DNA of 64,000 bases from Sphingobacteriales bacterium (GTDB lineage Bacteria > Bacteroidota > Bacteroidia > Chitinophagales > JADIYW01): positions 62,001-126,000 of the forward strand of contig JADKIQ010000025.1 in the NCBI GenBank assembly GCA_016721245.1. The letters are read 5' to 3'. The position numbers and the translations under genes are program-made. Numbering within the stretch: the first letter of the stretch is position 1; each line of letters opens with the position of its first letter. The notes below the pieces were generated by a model. That model saw only the letters and a list, made by a program, of their open reading frames with translations, had not been told where the DNA came from and did not search any database. This document shows positions 7,800 to 15,792 of the stretch, one piece after another.

Positions 7800-9527
7800 A
7801 TGGTAAACCAAGAAACAGTTCATACAGTAGCAGCGAATATTGCTGATAAATACGATATTTTACTCACCTCTTTTAATGATATTACTCAGTGCGCCAAAGA
7901 ATATTTTGAGAAACGCATGTTTGCTGACTTGTTCAACCAACAGCAGGAACGTTACAGGCTCTACGGAAAATTTGTTCGTGATGTACACAATAAAACCACT
8001 GAATTACTGGGTGAAAATCTGTACAATATAGAATACTGGAAAGCCATCAAAAAAGAATTTTCCAGAATTATTAAAGACAAACCGCACAAATTAAATTCTG
8101 AAACCTTTTACAATTCCATCACCAGAAAGGTGTTTGTAGATAAAAGTTTTAATTCCGACTACGAATTTTTCGATTACACGGATTACAAACCGATGCCGAA
8201 ATACGATAAAGAAATCTTTGACGTGATTGAATGCACCCATTTTTCTAAAGTCGCCATCAAACAAATACTGCAATATTTCAAATACAGCGTACCGTTTGAA
8301 GACCTGGACAGAGATGCGCAGTTGATTTTTGATGAAATGGCGCCGACTATCATTCACCAAAAATCCAACCTATTTTTGGACAGAATCGAGATACTGAAAC
8401 CGGTTTTCTACAGAAACCGCGGCGCCTTCATCGTTGGCAGAATCTTTTACAAGAACTGGTCTATGCCGATTGTAATTCCCTTGCTGAATGAGGAAAAGGG
8501 TATTTTCGTAGATTCGGTTATCTATATTCCGGCAGATATCAGTATTATTTTCAGTTTTACACGGGCCTCTTTCTTTGTTTACACCAAATATCCGGCGCAA
8601 CTCATTGATTACCTGAAGGCCATGCTAACCCATAAAACAGTGGGAGAGTTGTATGACTCGATTGGCTATTACCGGCACGGAAAAACTATTTTGTACCGCG
8701 ATTTGATGAATTACATCCACAACCACGATGATAAATTCATTATTGCTCCCGGTATCAAAGGGATGGTCATGGCTGTATTTACATTGAAATATTACAATTT
8801 CGTCTTTAAAATTATCCGCGATAAATTTGAAGCACCGAAAAACTGTACCCGTGATTTCGTAATCAAAAAATATGAAGAAGTAGAAATCAATGACCGCGTT
8901 GGTCGCATGGCCTATGCGCATTTATTTGAGAATCTGGAGTTTCCACGCAACCTGTTTACACATGAATTAATCAAAGAACTGGCCGATTCCTGCAAGGAAA
9001 CGGTAGAATTTAAAGGTGATAAAGTACTTATCAAACACGTATACATTGAGCGCAGAATGACGCCGCTCAATATGTATCTGCAAAATGAGGCCAATCCAAT
9101 AAATGCCTGCCGTGTCATTCTGGATTACGGATTTTGTGTAAAAGAGCTGGCAGCCGCCAATATTTTCCCCGGAGATTTATTGTTAAAGAATTTCGGAGTA
9201 ACCAGACACGGTCGTGTTATTTTTTATGATTACGATGAAATTGCCAGAGTAACGGATTTACGGTTTAGAAGAATTCCGGTACAAAGCGACGACGACGACA
9301 CGCGCGGCAATACAGAAATGATAACGGCGGAAGCAAACGATATTTTCCCGGAAGAATTTAAAGCCTTTATGGCGCCCGATGGCCCGATTGGCGAAATCTT
9401 CCTGGCAGAACACAACGAAATTTTCGATCCGAAATACTGGCGCGACATACAAAAACGAATTGCGGCAGGCGAGTACCTCAGCTTTTATGCCTACGATCAA
9501 TACAAACGTTTCCAATCTTACCGATAA
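7800..9527 (+). CDS. aceK: Isocitrate dehydrogenase kinase/phosphatase
   Basis: The 575 residues match the usual AceK length. The ATP loop APGIKGMVM lies near residue 316 and is followed by FKIIRDKF with the nucleotide-binding Lys337. Later come the catalytic segment NIFPGDLLLKNFGVTRHG (Asp459, Lys463, Asn464) and the DFG-equivalent YDYDEI (Asp477). In E. coli AceK phosphorylates and dephosphorylates isocitrate dehydrogenase, sending isocitrate to the glyoxylate bypass during growth on acetate or fatty acids. The N-terminal regulatory domain is also full length. Neither aceA, aceB nor icd lies in the window. AceK is best known from Proteobacteria, so its presence here is notable. alkB follows after 18 bases and is probably co-transcribed. 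Confidence 0.95.
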   Translation: MVNQETVHTVAANIADKYDILLTSFNDITQCAKEYFEKRMFADLFNQQQERYRLYGKFVRDVHNKTTELLGENLYNIEYWKAIKKEFSRIIKDKPHKLNSETFYNSITRKVFVDKSFNSDYEFFDYTDYKPMPKYDKEIFDVIECTHFSKVAIKQILQYFKYSVPFEDLDRDAQLIFDEMAPTIIHQKSNLFLDRIEILKPVFYRNRGAFIVGRIFYKNWSMPIVIPLLNEEKGIFVDSVIYIPADISIIFSFTRASFFVYTKYPAQLIDYLKAMLTHKTVGELYDSIGYYRHGKTILYRDLMNYIHNHDDKFIIAPGIKGMVMAVFTLKYYNFVFKIIRDKFEAPKNCTRDFVIKKYEEVEINDRVGRMAYAHLFENLEFPRNLFTHELIKELADSCKETVEFKGDKVLIKHVYIERRMTPLNMYLQNEANPINACRVILDYGFCVKELAAANIFPGDLLLKNFGVTRHGRVIFYDYDEIARVTDLRFRRIPVQSDDDDTRGNTEMITAEANDIFPEEFKAFMAPDGPIGEIFLAEHNEIFDPKYWRDIQKRIAAGEYLSFYAYDQYKRFQSYR

Positions 9528-9545
9528 AGATTACTCTGAAAATCA

Positions 9546-10148
9546 ATGGATTTATTCAATCAGGAAGTGCTTTCGAATTTACTGCCACATGACGGAACAG
9601 TAATTTATTACGGGAAAGTCATCAATCAGACAGCTGCGCTAACATATTTCGATGTTTTGTTTAACAAAATCGAATGGAAAAATGATGAGGCAGTGATTTT
9701 CGGTAAGCATATGATTACCAAGCGCAAAGTGGCCTGGTACGGCGATAAAAACTATGCTTATACCTACTCAAATATTACCAAAGAAGCCTTGCCATGGACG
9801 ACAACACTGCTGGAATTAAAGCAATTAGCTGAGAAAATTACGGAAACTACGTATAATTCCTGCCTGCTCAATTTGTATCACGATGGTGATGAAAGTATGG
9901 CCTGGCACAGTGATGACGAAAAAACACTTGCCCGGCATCAAAGTATTGCTTCGTTTAGTTTTGGCGCAGAGCGTAAATTTTCCTTTAAACACAAAACCAC
10001 TCAACAGAAAGTTTCCTTAATTTTGGAGAATGGCAGTTTACTAGAGATGAAAGATGAAACCCAGGAAAACTGGTGGCATCGTTTGCCAAAAACAAAATTG
10101 GTAAAAACACCCCGTATAAATTTGACGTTTAGAACAATAATGACTTAA
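9546..10148 (+). CDS. AlkB-like 2-oxoglutarate/Fe(II) dioxygenase
   Basis: The 200-residue protein is of the ALKBH2/3-like type that removes alkyl groups from DNA or RNA bases by oxidative demethylation. The iron ligands are visible: WHSDDE gives His121 and Asp123, and WWHRLPKT gives His178. The 2-oxoglutarate-binding Arg lies in PRINLTFR near the end. LYHDGDESMAWHSD and SFGAERKFSF are typical of the family. The gene follows aceK by 18 bases and precedes a DUF1697 gene by 10 bases, so the three probably form one transcript. Confidence 0.9.
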   Translation: MDLFNQEVLSNLLPHDGTVIYYGKVINQTAALTYFDVLFNKIEWKNDEAVIFGKHMITKRKVAWYGDKNYAYTYSNITKEALPWTTTLLELKQLAEKITETTYNSCLLNLYHDGDESMAWHSDDEKTLARHQSIASFSFGAERKFSFKHKTTQQKVSLILENGSLLEMKDETQENWWHRLPKTKLVKTPRINLTFRTIMT

Positions 10149-10158
10149 AATCAATCAG

Positions 10159-10692
10159 TTGCAGACTTATATATCTATTCTCAGAGGCATCAATGTCAGC
10201 GGTCAGAAGAAAATTATCATGACTGATTTAGTGAAATTGTACGAAGATTTGGGCTTTAAAGACGTTGTTAGCTATATCCAAAGTGGAAATGTCATCTTTA
10301 AAACCAAGCAAAAGACAACGGATACCAAGCTGGCAAAGCAAATTGAAGCAAAAATTATAGAAAAATACGATTTTCAGGTTCCTGTAATTATCAGATCTTT
10401 GGAAGAATTACACAGAATTTCTACTCAAAATCCGTTTATAAATGAGCCGGAAGACAGTTTATATGTTACATTCTTGTCAGGAACACCAAATGCAAACAAT
10501 CTGGAAAAACTCGAGGATGTCAGTTTTTTGCCGGATGTATTTGAAATCATGGATAAAGAAATATTTCTGAGTGTGGCCAGTTACGGAAATACCAAACTAA
10601 GTAATAACTTTTTTGAGAGTAAACTAAAAGTTACAGCAACCACAAGAAACTGGAAGACAGTTAATAAATTGTTAGCAATGGCTAATGAATAA
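10159..10692 (+). CDS. DUF1697 family protein
   Basis: The product is 177 residues. The family signature stands at the start, YISILRGINVSGQKKI, followed by DLVKLYEDLGFKDVVSYIQSGNVIF, the usual Asp-Val/Ser-Tyr-Ile-Gln-Ser-Gly-Asn-Val motif. The function of DUF1697 is unknown. The start is TTG at 10159, the only in-frame choice that keeps the conserved N-terminal strand, and it lies 10 bases after alkB. An ATG at the position of Met21 would cut the signature. Confidence 0.85.
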   Translation: MQTYISILRGINVSGQKKIIMTDLVKLYEDLGFKDVVSYIQSGNVIFKTKQKTTDTKLAKQIEAKIIEKYDFQVPVIIRSLEELHRISTQNPFINEPEDSLYVTFLSGTPNANNLEKLEDVSFLPDVFEIMDKEIFLSVASYGNTKLSNNFFESKLKVTATTRNWKTVNKLLAMANE

Positions 10693-10856
10693 TAAAATCA
10701 GATATTGAGTTCAAATCAAATCATATTTGCTAATTAATTGATTTACAGATTAGTTCTTTTCTTTTTATTTAACATAATATAAATTATAAGACAAAACAGA
10801 TAAACTAGTAATATACTAAATATAGAAAATATTTACGAATTTAAACTCTTTTGAAG

Positions 10857-10864
10857 TATCTTTA
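10857..10864 (+). promoter_or_regulatory. Probable -7 element before the GT2 gene
   Basis: TATCTTTA differs from TAnnTTTG only in the last base and lies 24 bases before the ATG at 10889, inside a 196-base AT-rich gap. The -33 match is weak. Confidence 0.35.
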
Positions 10865-10888
10865 AAATCTAAAACCTACAAGCACGAT

Positions 10889-11623
10889 ATGTATCTATAT
10901 ACCAACTGGGCAGCAACAATTCCGATGGCAAACGAAGAACAAGATTTCGAGCCGTTTGTAAATTTATTGACACGTGTAATGGATGTTATTGGTACCGGAA
11001 AAATATATTTTGTCATTGACAATGCTTCAAAAGATAAAACGCTCGAATTAGCTCAGGATTTAGAAAAAAAAGATAACAGATTTGAAGTCATATGGGCACC
11101 AGACAATAAAAATGTGGTGGATGCCTATTTAACAGGTTTCAAAGTGGCTTATGAAAACGGGCACGATATAATTATTGAAATGGATGCCGGCTTGTCACAT
11201 GATCCAAGAGCGATTCCAATGTATTTACGTGTTTTAAACGAAGGCAATGAAGTAGCATTTGGTTCCAGATTCATCAAAGATGGCTCCATGGGCGACTCGC
11301 CATTCAACCGCCGTATGTTAAGTAAAGTTGGAACTATTTTAGCTAACGTATTGCTTGGCACTAAGTTATACGATATGACTTCCGGTTTTCAAGGCTTCCA
11401 TAGAGATGTAATCGGCAACTTACTTAAATATCCTTTGAAATCCAGAGCACACTTTTATCAGACTGAAGTTAAGTATCTGTTGAGAAAACACAGAACGGCA
11501 GAAGTTCCAATTCACTACCAGGCTCCCTCACCCAGGGTTTCACCTTCAGCTATAAAAAATGCCAGAGAAACACTTCTTTACTATTTTTGGGAAAGATTAA
11601 AAGGCAATACACCAGTTATTTAA
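10889..11623 (+). CDS. GT2 family glycosyltransferase, polyprenol-phosphate-mannose-synthase-like
   Basis: The 244-residue protein has one GT-A fold and no obvious membrane helix. It shows TIPMANEEQDFEPFVNLL, FVIDNASKDKTLELAQ, the DxD-like EMDAGLSHDP near residues 98-107, FGSRFIKDG, and an acceptor-side segment with DMTSGFQGF. This order is close to dolichyl/polyprenyl-phosphate sugar transferases. The sugar and acceptor cannot be read from sequence. The gene is followed after 36 bases by a STELLO-type glycosyltransferase gene, which suggests a shared role in a surface glycan. Confidence 0.85.
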   Translation: MYLYTNWAATIPMANEEQDFEPFVNLLTRVMDVIGTGKIYFVIDNASKDKTLELAQDLEKKDNRFEVIWAPDNKNVVDAYLTGFKVAYENGHDIIIEMDAGLSHDPRAIPMYLRVLNEGNEVAFGSRFIKDGSMGDSPFNRRMLSKVGTILANVLLGTKLYDMTSGFQGFHRDVIGNLLKYPLKSRAHFYQTEVKYLLRKHRTAEVPIHYQAPSPRVSPSAIKNARETLLYYFWERLKGNTPVI

Positions 11624-11659
11624 AAAAGCATAATAAACTAAAAATAAGCAATTTACGAT

Positions 11660-12670
11660 ATGTCAATTAAATCATTAGTTATAACATCCATCGCATCAGA
11701 TACCTTAGAAGTTTTACATACCTACGCCAAAGAATGTACAGCGCGCAACTATAATTTTATTATGATTGGCGATACCAAATCTCCGGCTGAATTTAATATT
11801 CCCGGCTGTGATTTCTGGTCAGTAGAACGTCAACTAACACTTGATTCAAAATTTGCAAAAATTTGTCCTACAAGACATTATGCAAGAAAAAATATTGGAT
11901 ACATCATTGCTTTGCAAAACGGAACGGAAGAAATTGTGGAAACGGATGATGATAACCTGCCACGAGCTGAATTCTGGAATCCGACTACAAAAGTTATTAA
12001 AGCTGTTGATGTTAAAGAAACAGGTTGGGTAAATGTATATAAATACTTCAGTAACAAATTTGTATGGCCAAGAGGATTACCATTAGAAGAATTACAAAAG
12101 CCTACACCTCCTCTGTCTGATTTTGAAATTAAAGATATTATTTGTCCGATTCAGCAAGGTCTGGCGGACGAGAATCCGGATGTAGATGCCGTTTTCCGAT
12201 TAACTTATCCTTTACCAATGGATTTCGAAAAAACTGGTGTAAATGTAGCTTTAGGAAATAACGCCTGGAGTCCGTTTAACAGTCAGAATACGTACTGGTA
12301 CAAAGAGGCCTTCCCATTATTGTACTTGCCGGCATATTGCAGCTTTCGTATGACGGATATCTGGCGCAGTTATGTGGCACAACGAATTTCCTGGGCAAAT
12401 GGCTGGTCGGTATTATTCCACGATGCAACGGTATGGCAGGAACGCAACCAGCATAATTTACTGAAGGATTTTGAAGATGAAATTCCTGGTTATTTAAATA
12501 ACTACAAGATTTGCAGTGAATTAGCAGAATTAAATATAAAAGGCGGTAAAGAAAATATGCTCGACGATTTACTGACTTGCTACGACATGCTGACAGGAAA
12601 AGGGTTTGTAGGCAAAGAGGAAGATTCACTGGTGCGCACCTGGTGTGAGGATATCAGCAAAGTGTGGTAA
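11660..12670 (+). CDS. STELLO-type (DUF288) glycosyltransferase-like protein
   Basis: The 336-residue soluble protein starts KSLVITSIASDTLEVLHTYA and contains TRHYARKNIGYIIAL and the acidic ETDDDNLPR near residues 93-101, the metal/nucleotide-sugar motif expected of the STELLO/DUF288 family. TYWYKEAFPLLYLP and VAQRISWANGWSVLFHDATV are further family-like text. The plant STELLO proteins act in the Golgi with cellulose synthase; bacterial members are uncharacterised. It lies 36 bases after a GT2 gene. Its stop directly abuts the stop of the convergent bshB1 gene, with zero bases between. Confidence 0.75.
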   Translation: MSIKSLVITSIASDTLEVLHTYAKECTARNYNFIMIGDTKSPAEFNIPGCDFWSVERQLTLDSKFAKICPTRHYARKNIGYIIALQNGTEEIVETDDDNLPRAEFWNPTTKVIKAVDVKETGWVNVYKYFSNKFVWPRGLPLEELQKPTPPLSDFEIKDIICPIQQGLADENPDVDAVFRLTYPLPMDFEKTGVNVALGNNAWSPFNSQNTYWYKEAFPLLYLPAYCSFRMTDIWRSYVAQRISWANGWSVLFHDATVWQERNQHNLLKDFEDEIPGYLNNYKICSELAELNIKGGKENMLDDLLTCYDMLTGKGFVGKEEDSLVRTWCEDISKVW

Positions 12671-13378
12671 TTATTTCAACTCAAACAGATCATCGACACC
12701 AACATACCGTTCTACGGTAAATCCTTCGCCATATTCGGCATTAATGGGTCTTCCAAGTTGCTTGGCACGGGCTAAAATAAAATCCAGAAAGTCTTCACGC
12801 GATATGGGTGTTTTTGGTTCTGTTGAATTTGGATCGTAAAACTGAGACTTGAAAGCCTTTATGGCCTCCAGTTTTTTTGCCTCAAAACCGGAGATATCCA
12901 CCACAAAATCAGGCTCAATATAATTATCCTGAATATAACGATAAACAACCTTGGCTCTCCAGGCTGTTTGATTCGAGGTTTCAATTTTCACCAATCCGCT
13001 TAAAAAATTGGCCCGAGAAACCAAATCACCAGCACGTTTATGGTCGGGATGACGGTCGGAAGCTGCATTTGCCAGTATGAGTTCCGGCTGATATTTCCGG
13101 ATGACTTCTACCATTTTTAAAAGATGTGCCTCATCAATCTCAAAAAATCCGTCTCTGAAACCCAGATTTTCTCTGGAATGAATGCCTAATATTGAAGAGG
13201 CCACCCTGGTTTCTTCTGCACGAATTTCTGCAGAACCTCTTGTCCCCAACTCTCCTCTCGTTAAATCTACGATTCCGACTTTATACCCCAGACTAATATG
13301 CTTCAGCACGGTACCACTGCAAGCCAGTTCCACATCATCCGGATGAGCGGCAAAAACTAAAATATCAAGCTTTTCCAT
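12671..13378 (-). CDS. bshB1: Bacillithiol biosynthesis deacetylase BshB1
   Basis: This is a LmbE/PIG-L-family zinc deacetylase of about 235 residues. The metal site AAHPDDVEL stands at residues 10-18, and the second His motif HPDHKRAG near residue 113. RGELGTRGSAEIRAEE and SQFYDPNSTEPKTPIS are typical of BshB1 and its GlcNAc-malate substrate, which it deacetylates to make bacillithiol. I prefer the ATG at 13378; a TTG two codons upstream (13384) is possible. It is the last gene of a minus-strand run that includes a glutathione-peroxidase-like gene. bshA and bshC are not in the window. Confidence 0.9.
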   Translation of the reverse strand: MEKLDILVFAAHPDDVELACSGTVLKHISLGYKVGIVDLTRGELGTRGSAEIRAEETRVASSILGIHSRENLGFRDGFFEIDEAHLLKMVEVIRKYQPELILANAASDRHPDHKRAGDLVSRANFLSGLVKIETSNQTAWRAKVVYRYIQDNYIEPDFVVDISGFEAKKLEAIKAFKSQFYDPNSTEPKTPISREDFLDFILARAKQLGRPINAEYGEGFTVERYVGVDDLFELK

Positions 13379-13407
13379 GTTCAAAGATAATTAAAAGTAG
13401 AGAAAGT

Positions 13408-14532
13408 CTATTTTCCAAAATGCAATTCTGTCTGGTAAATATTGGTCTTGCCCAGCTGTCCGCCAATCCAGATTTTTGCTCTTTTATGGATATCAGAGGA
13501 ATAATTGAGCAGATAAAATGTGGAATCGTCCTTTGTAGCAATAGCCGGAAATGCGGTGTCACCTGTTGATGGAAAATCCATAATGTGCTCAATTTCCATT
13601 TTTTCCTTATTAATCTTAAACAGTGCCGTTACTTTTTTCGAAAAGGAATAATGAATCAGATTTTTGCGACGTTGTTTTTTATCCGGAAATTCAACTTCCG
13701 TGGCATTTCCTTTCAAATGCCGCCGTGAAACCAAATAAATGTCATCGTCTTGTTCAAACATCAGCGCGCTGTCGTATTTCAGTTTTGAGAACTTCTTTGA
13801 CCATTTCCCAATGGAATCCTTTGAGGCAAAGCACAAATAGGAACCGGAACCTTCCAAACGAATGGTAGACCAGATATTTCCCTGTTTATCAAATATAAAC
13901 TCTCCTTCCTCCGCTCCTTTTGTTGTTATTTGCGGTTCATCCGAAATTGGTGTAAAGGTAATTCCATCAGTTGAAGTGAATAATCTTAGATTGGCGTGGT
14001 GTTCACTGTTGTACAAATTGACGCCATAGTAGGCTGAAAGGTATAATTTATTGTCGTGTGTCCTGAACCGCCAGTCTACAAATCCATCCAGATTTGTTTT
14101 AAGTTTAGCCGACCAGCCGGAATCTGAAAGAATGCTGGTCCAGATGTGTTTGGGTTCAAACTTAAACATTTTGGTACCGCCTTCAAAAAAGTAAAAATAT
14201 AACTGATTATTTAAGACGGCAAAACGAGGTTCCCGCATATCCGCTTTCACGAAAAACTCAGTTTCGTATTTCCATGTTTTAAAATCAGCAGAACTGACGA
14301 TGTAAATGAACGTCTTTTTAGAAGCAAAATGTGTAGGCGCTGTGCGAAAGGCACAGTAATATCTGCCCTTAAACTGTATTAAATCAATATTATTGTTAGA
14401 GTTTCTGCACTTTATATTTGATGGAATAGCATCCGATGGAACAAACTGCGTCCACTCTGTCGTAGTAATTTTTTGAGCTAAAGAAGATGAGGAAGCTGTA
14501 ATTAGCAGCAGTAAAAAAAGAGCATATTTCAT
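13408..14532 (-). CDS. Secreted five-bladed-propeller-like protein
   Basis: The 374-residue product has a signal peptide (MKYALFLLLLITASSSSLAQ). The mature part is built of repeated beta blades with W/F-rich text of the sialidase/GH43 propeller kind: 'FKGRYYCAFRTAP', 'IVSSADFKTWKYE', 'MREPRFAVLNNQLYFYF', 'LRLFTSTDGITFTPI'. The R-E-P-R pattern and S-x-D-x-x-x-W blades resemble sialidase-like folds, but I do not see a full set of catalytic residues that would fix a family. It lies between the glutathione peroxidase and bshB1 genes, in the same direction and with short gaps. A role in surface glycan handling is only a guess. Confidence 0.6.
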   Translation of the reverse strand: MKYALFLLLLITASSSSLAQKITTTEWTQFVPSDAIPSNIKCRNSNNNIDLIQFKGRYYCAFRTAPTHFASKKTFIYIVSSADFKTWKYETEFFVKADMREPRFAVLNNQLYFYFFEGGTKMFKFEPKHIWTSILSDSGWSAKLKTNLDGFVDWRFRTHDNKLYLSAYYGVNLYNSEHHANLRLFTSTDGITFTPISDEPQITTKGAEEGEFIFDKQGNIWSTIRLEGSGSYLCFASKDSIGKWSKKFSKLKYDSALMFEQDDDIYLVSRRHLKGNATEVEFPDKKQRRKNLIHYSFSKKVTALFKINKEKMEIEHIMDFPSTGDTAFPAIATKDDSTFYLLNYSSDIHKRAKIWIGGQLGKTNIYQTELHFGK

Positions 14533-14546
14533 ATTACATGAAAATA

Positions 14547-15044
14547 CTATTTTTTCAGCAATTCCCTGATTTCGCTTTTCACTTTATCCGATTCCGGATC
14601 TGTAGTAGGAATAAAATAATCCACTACTTTACCATCTTTATCAATCAGGTATTTCTGGAAATTCCATTTCGGATGTGTCAGCATTTTTAATCCGGGAGCA
14701 TTATCACCTAAAAACTTAAATACTTCGTGCTGCTCCGCTCCTTTTTTTACATGAATTTTTTCCATAATAGGAAATGATACACCGTAATTTATTTTACAGA
14801 ATTCTTCCGCTTTATCCGCAGAGTTTGGCTCCTGTCCTGCAAAGTCATTAGAAGGAAAACCTATAATTTCAAATCCTTCGTCTTTAAATTCCTTGTAGAG
14901 TTTTTCCAGTTTATCGAACTGTGGGGTTAGTCCGCACTTGGATGCGGTATTTACCACTAAAACCACTTTGCCTTTATAGTCTGCAAGATTGACTTCCTTA
15001 TTTTGGGCGTTTTTCACCCGGAACTGGTGTATTGAATTGCTCAT
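14547..15044 (-). CDS. Glutathione-peroxidase-family thiol peroxidase
   Basis: The 165-residue enzyme has all GPx motifs: NTASKCGLTPQF with the peroxidatic residue a Cys (Cys37, not selenocysteine), GFPSNDFAGQEP with the active-site Gln, and HPKWNFQKYLID with the active-site Trp. Cys-type bacterial GPx proteins usually draw electrons from thioredoxin rather than glutathione. With bshB1 two genes downstream and trxB at 18.9 kb, thioredoxin or bacillithiol are the likely reductants. The start overlaps the 3' end of the DUF4294 gene by 47 bases, so the two are translated from one message. Confidence 0.92.
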   Translation of the reverse strand: MSNSIHQFRVKNAQNKEVNLADYKGKVVLVVNTASKCGLTPQFDKLEKLYKEFKDEGFEIIGFPSNDFAGQEPNSADKAEEFCKINYGVSFPIMEKIHVKKGAEQHEVFKFLGDNAPGLKMLTHPKWNFQKYLIDKDGKVVDYFIPTTDPESDKVKSEIRELLKK

Positions 15045-15645
15045 TTTGTATGTTATAGTTTGTACCGTCGGTATGATAAATATACTGTAATCGTTGAATA
15101 TAATTTTCTATTTCTCTGTCCTCGCCTGTCGGGTCATATTCCGCTTTCATATCTAAATCAAAAAATTTACCTGCAAAATTCCACCAGAAAGCTTTCCAGT
15201 TACTTCTGTACTCTTTCAGTAAATCATAAACGGTTTGCCCGGTTTCTCTGTTAATTAGTTTTATTAAATATTGTCCTTGTTTTCGCGTCAGGTTCTTTAA
15301 ACTCGTTTCGAAATTGGCGCGCATCACTTTCTCACATTCGTTCAAATAACGTTTTCGCTCTTTTTTTGTTTCGCATTTCTGCAAATCATCGTTAATTTTT
15401 TTTGACAAACGTGCCGTTCTCAGCGCATAAGGATATACTTTTCGAAGATAACGCATCTGCCATTCTTCCAGTTTTACCTTATCTAATCGGGTGGCCGTTA
15501 CCAAAACTGGTTCCAGCGTTATTTTTTCCATCGTATCGCCATCAATTATCATTTGCGGCAAAACAATAGTATCGAGTTCTGTCTGCGCTAAAGCGCAAAC
15601 AGAAAATGCAACACAAAAAAAGAATATTAAACTGAGATTTTTCAC
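14998..15645 (-). CDS. DUF4294 exported protein
   Basis: The 215-residue protein has a signal peptide (MKNLSLIFFFCVAFSVCALAQ). The body is basic and helical with 'YLRKVYPYALRTARLSKKIND', 'KRYLNECEKVMRANFE' and 'LTRKQGQYLIKLINRETGQT' followed by 'YRSNWKAFWWNFAGKFFDLDMKAEYDP'. This is the DUF4294 pattern seen across Bacteroidota, of unknown function. It is the first gene of the run with gpx, the propeller gene and bshB1, and its last 47 bases overlap gpx in another frame. Confidence 0.8.
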   Translation of the reverse strand: MKNLSLIFFFCVAFSVCALAQTELDTIVLPQMIIDGDTMEKITLEPVLVTATRLDKVKLEEWQMRYLRKVYPYALRTARLSKKINDDLQKCETKKERKRYLNECEKVMRANFETSLKNLTRKQGQYLIKLINRETGQTVYDLLKEYRSNWKAFWWNFAGKFFDLDMKAEYDPTGEDREIENYIQRLQYIYHTDGTNYNIQNEQFNTPVPGEKRPK

Positions 15646-15792
15646 TGGTTTAAAATTAACTATAAAATTATATAAACGACAATTGTGCCAAAAAAATTCA
15701 AAACTGGATCCAATTATATTAGGATTATTTCATTTTGCGTAATAAATTAGACATTTTTAACGATTTACACTGCATATCAATACCTGTCTGAG

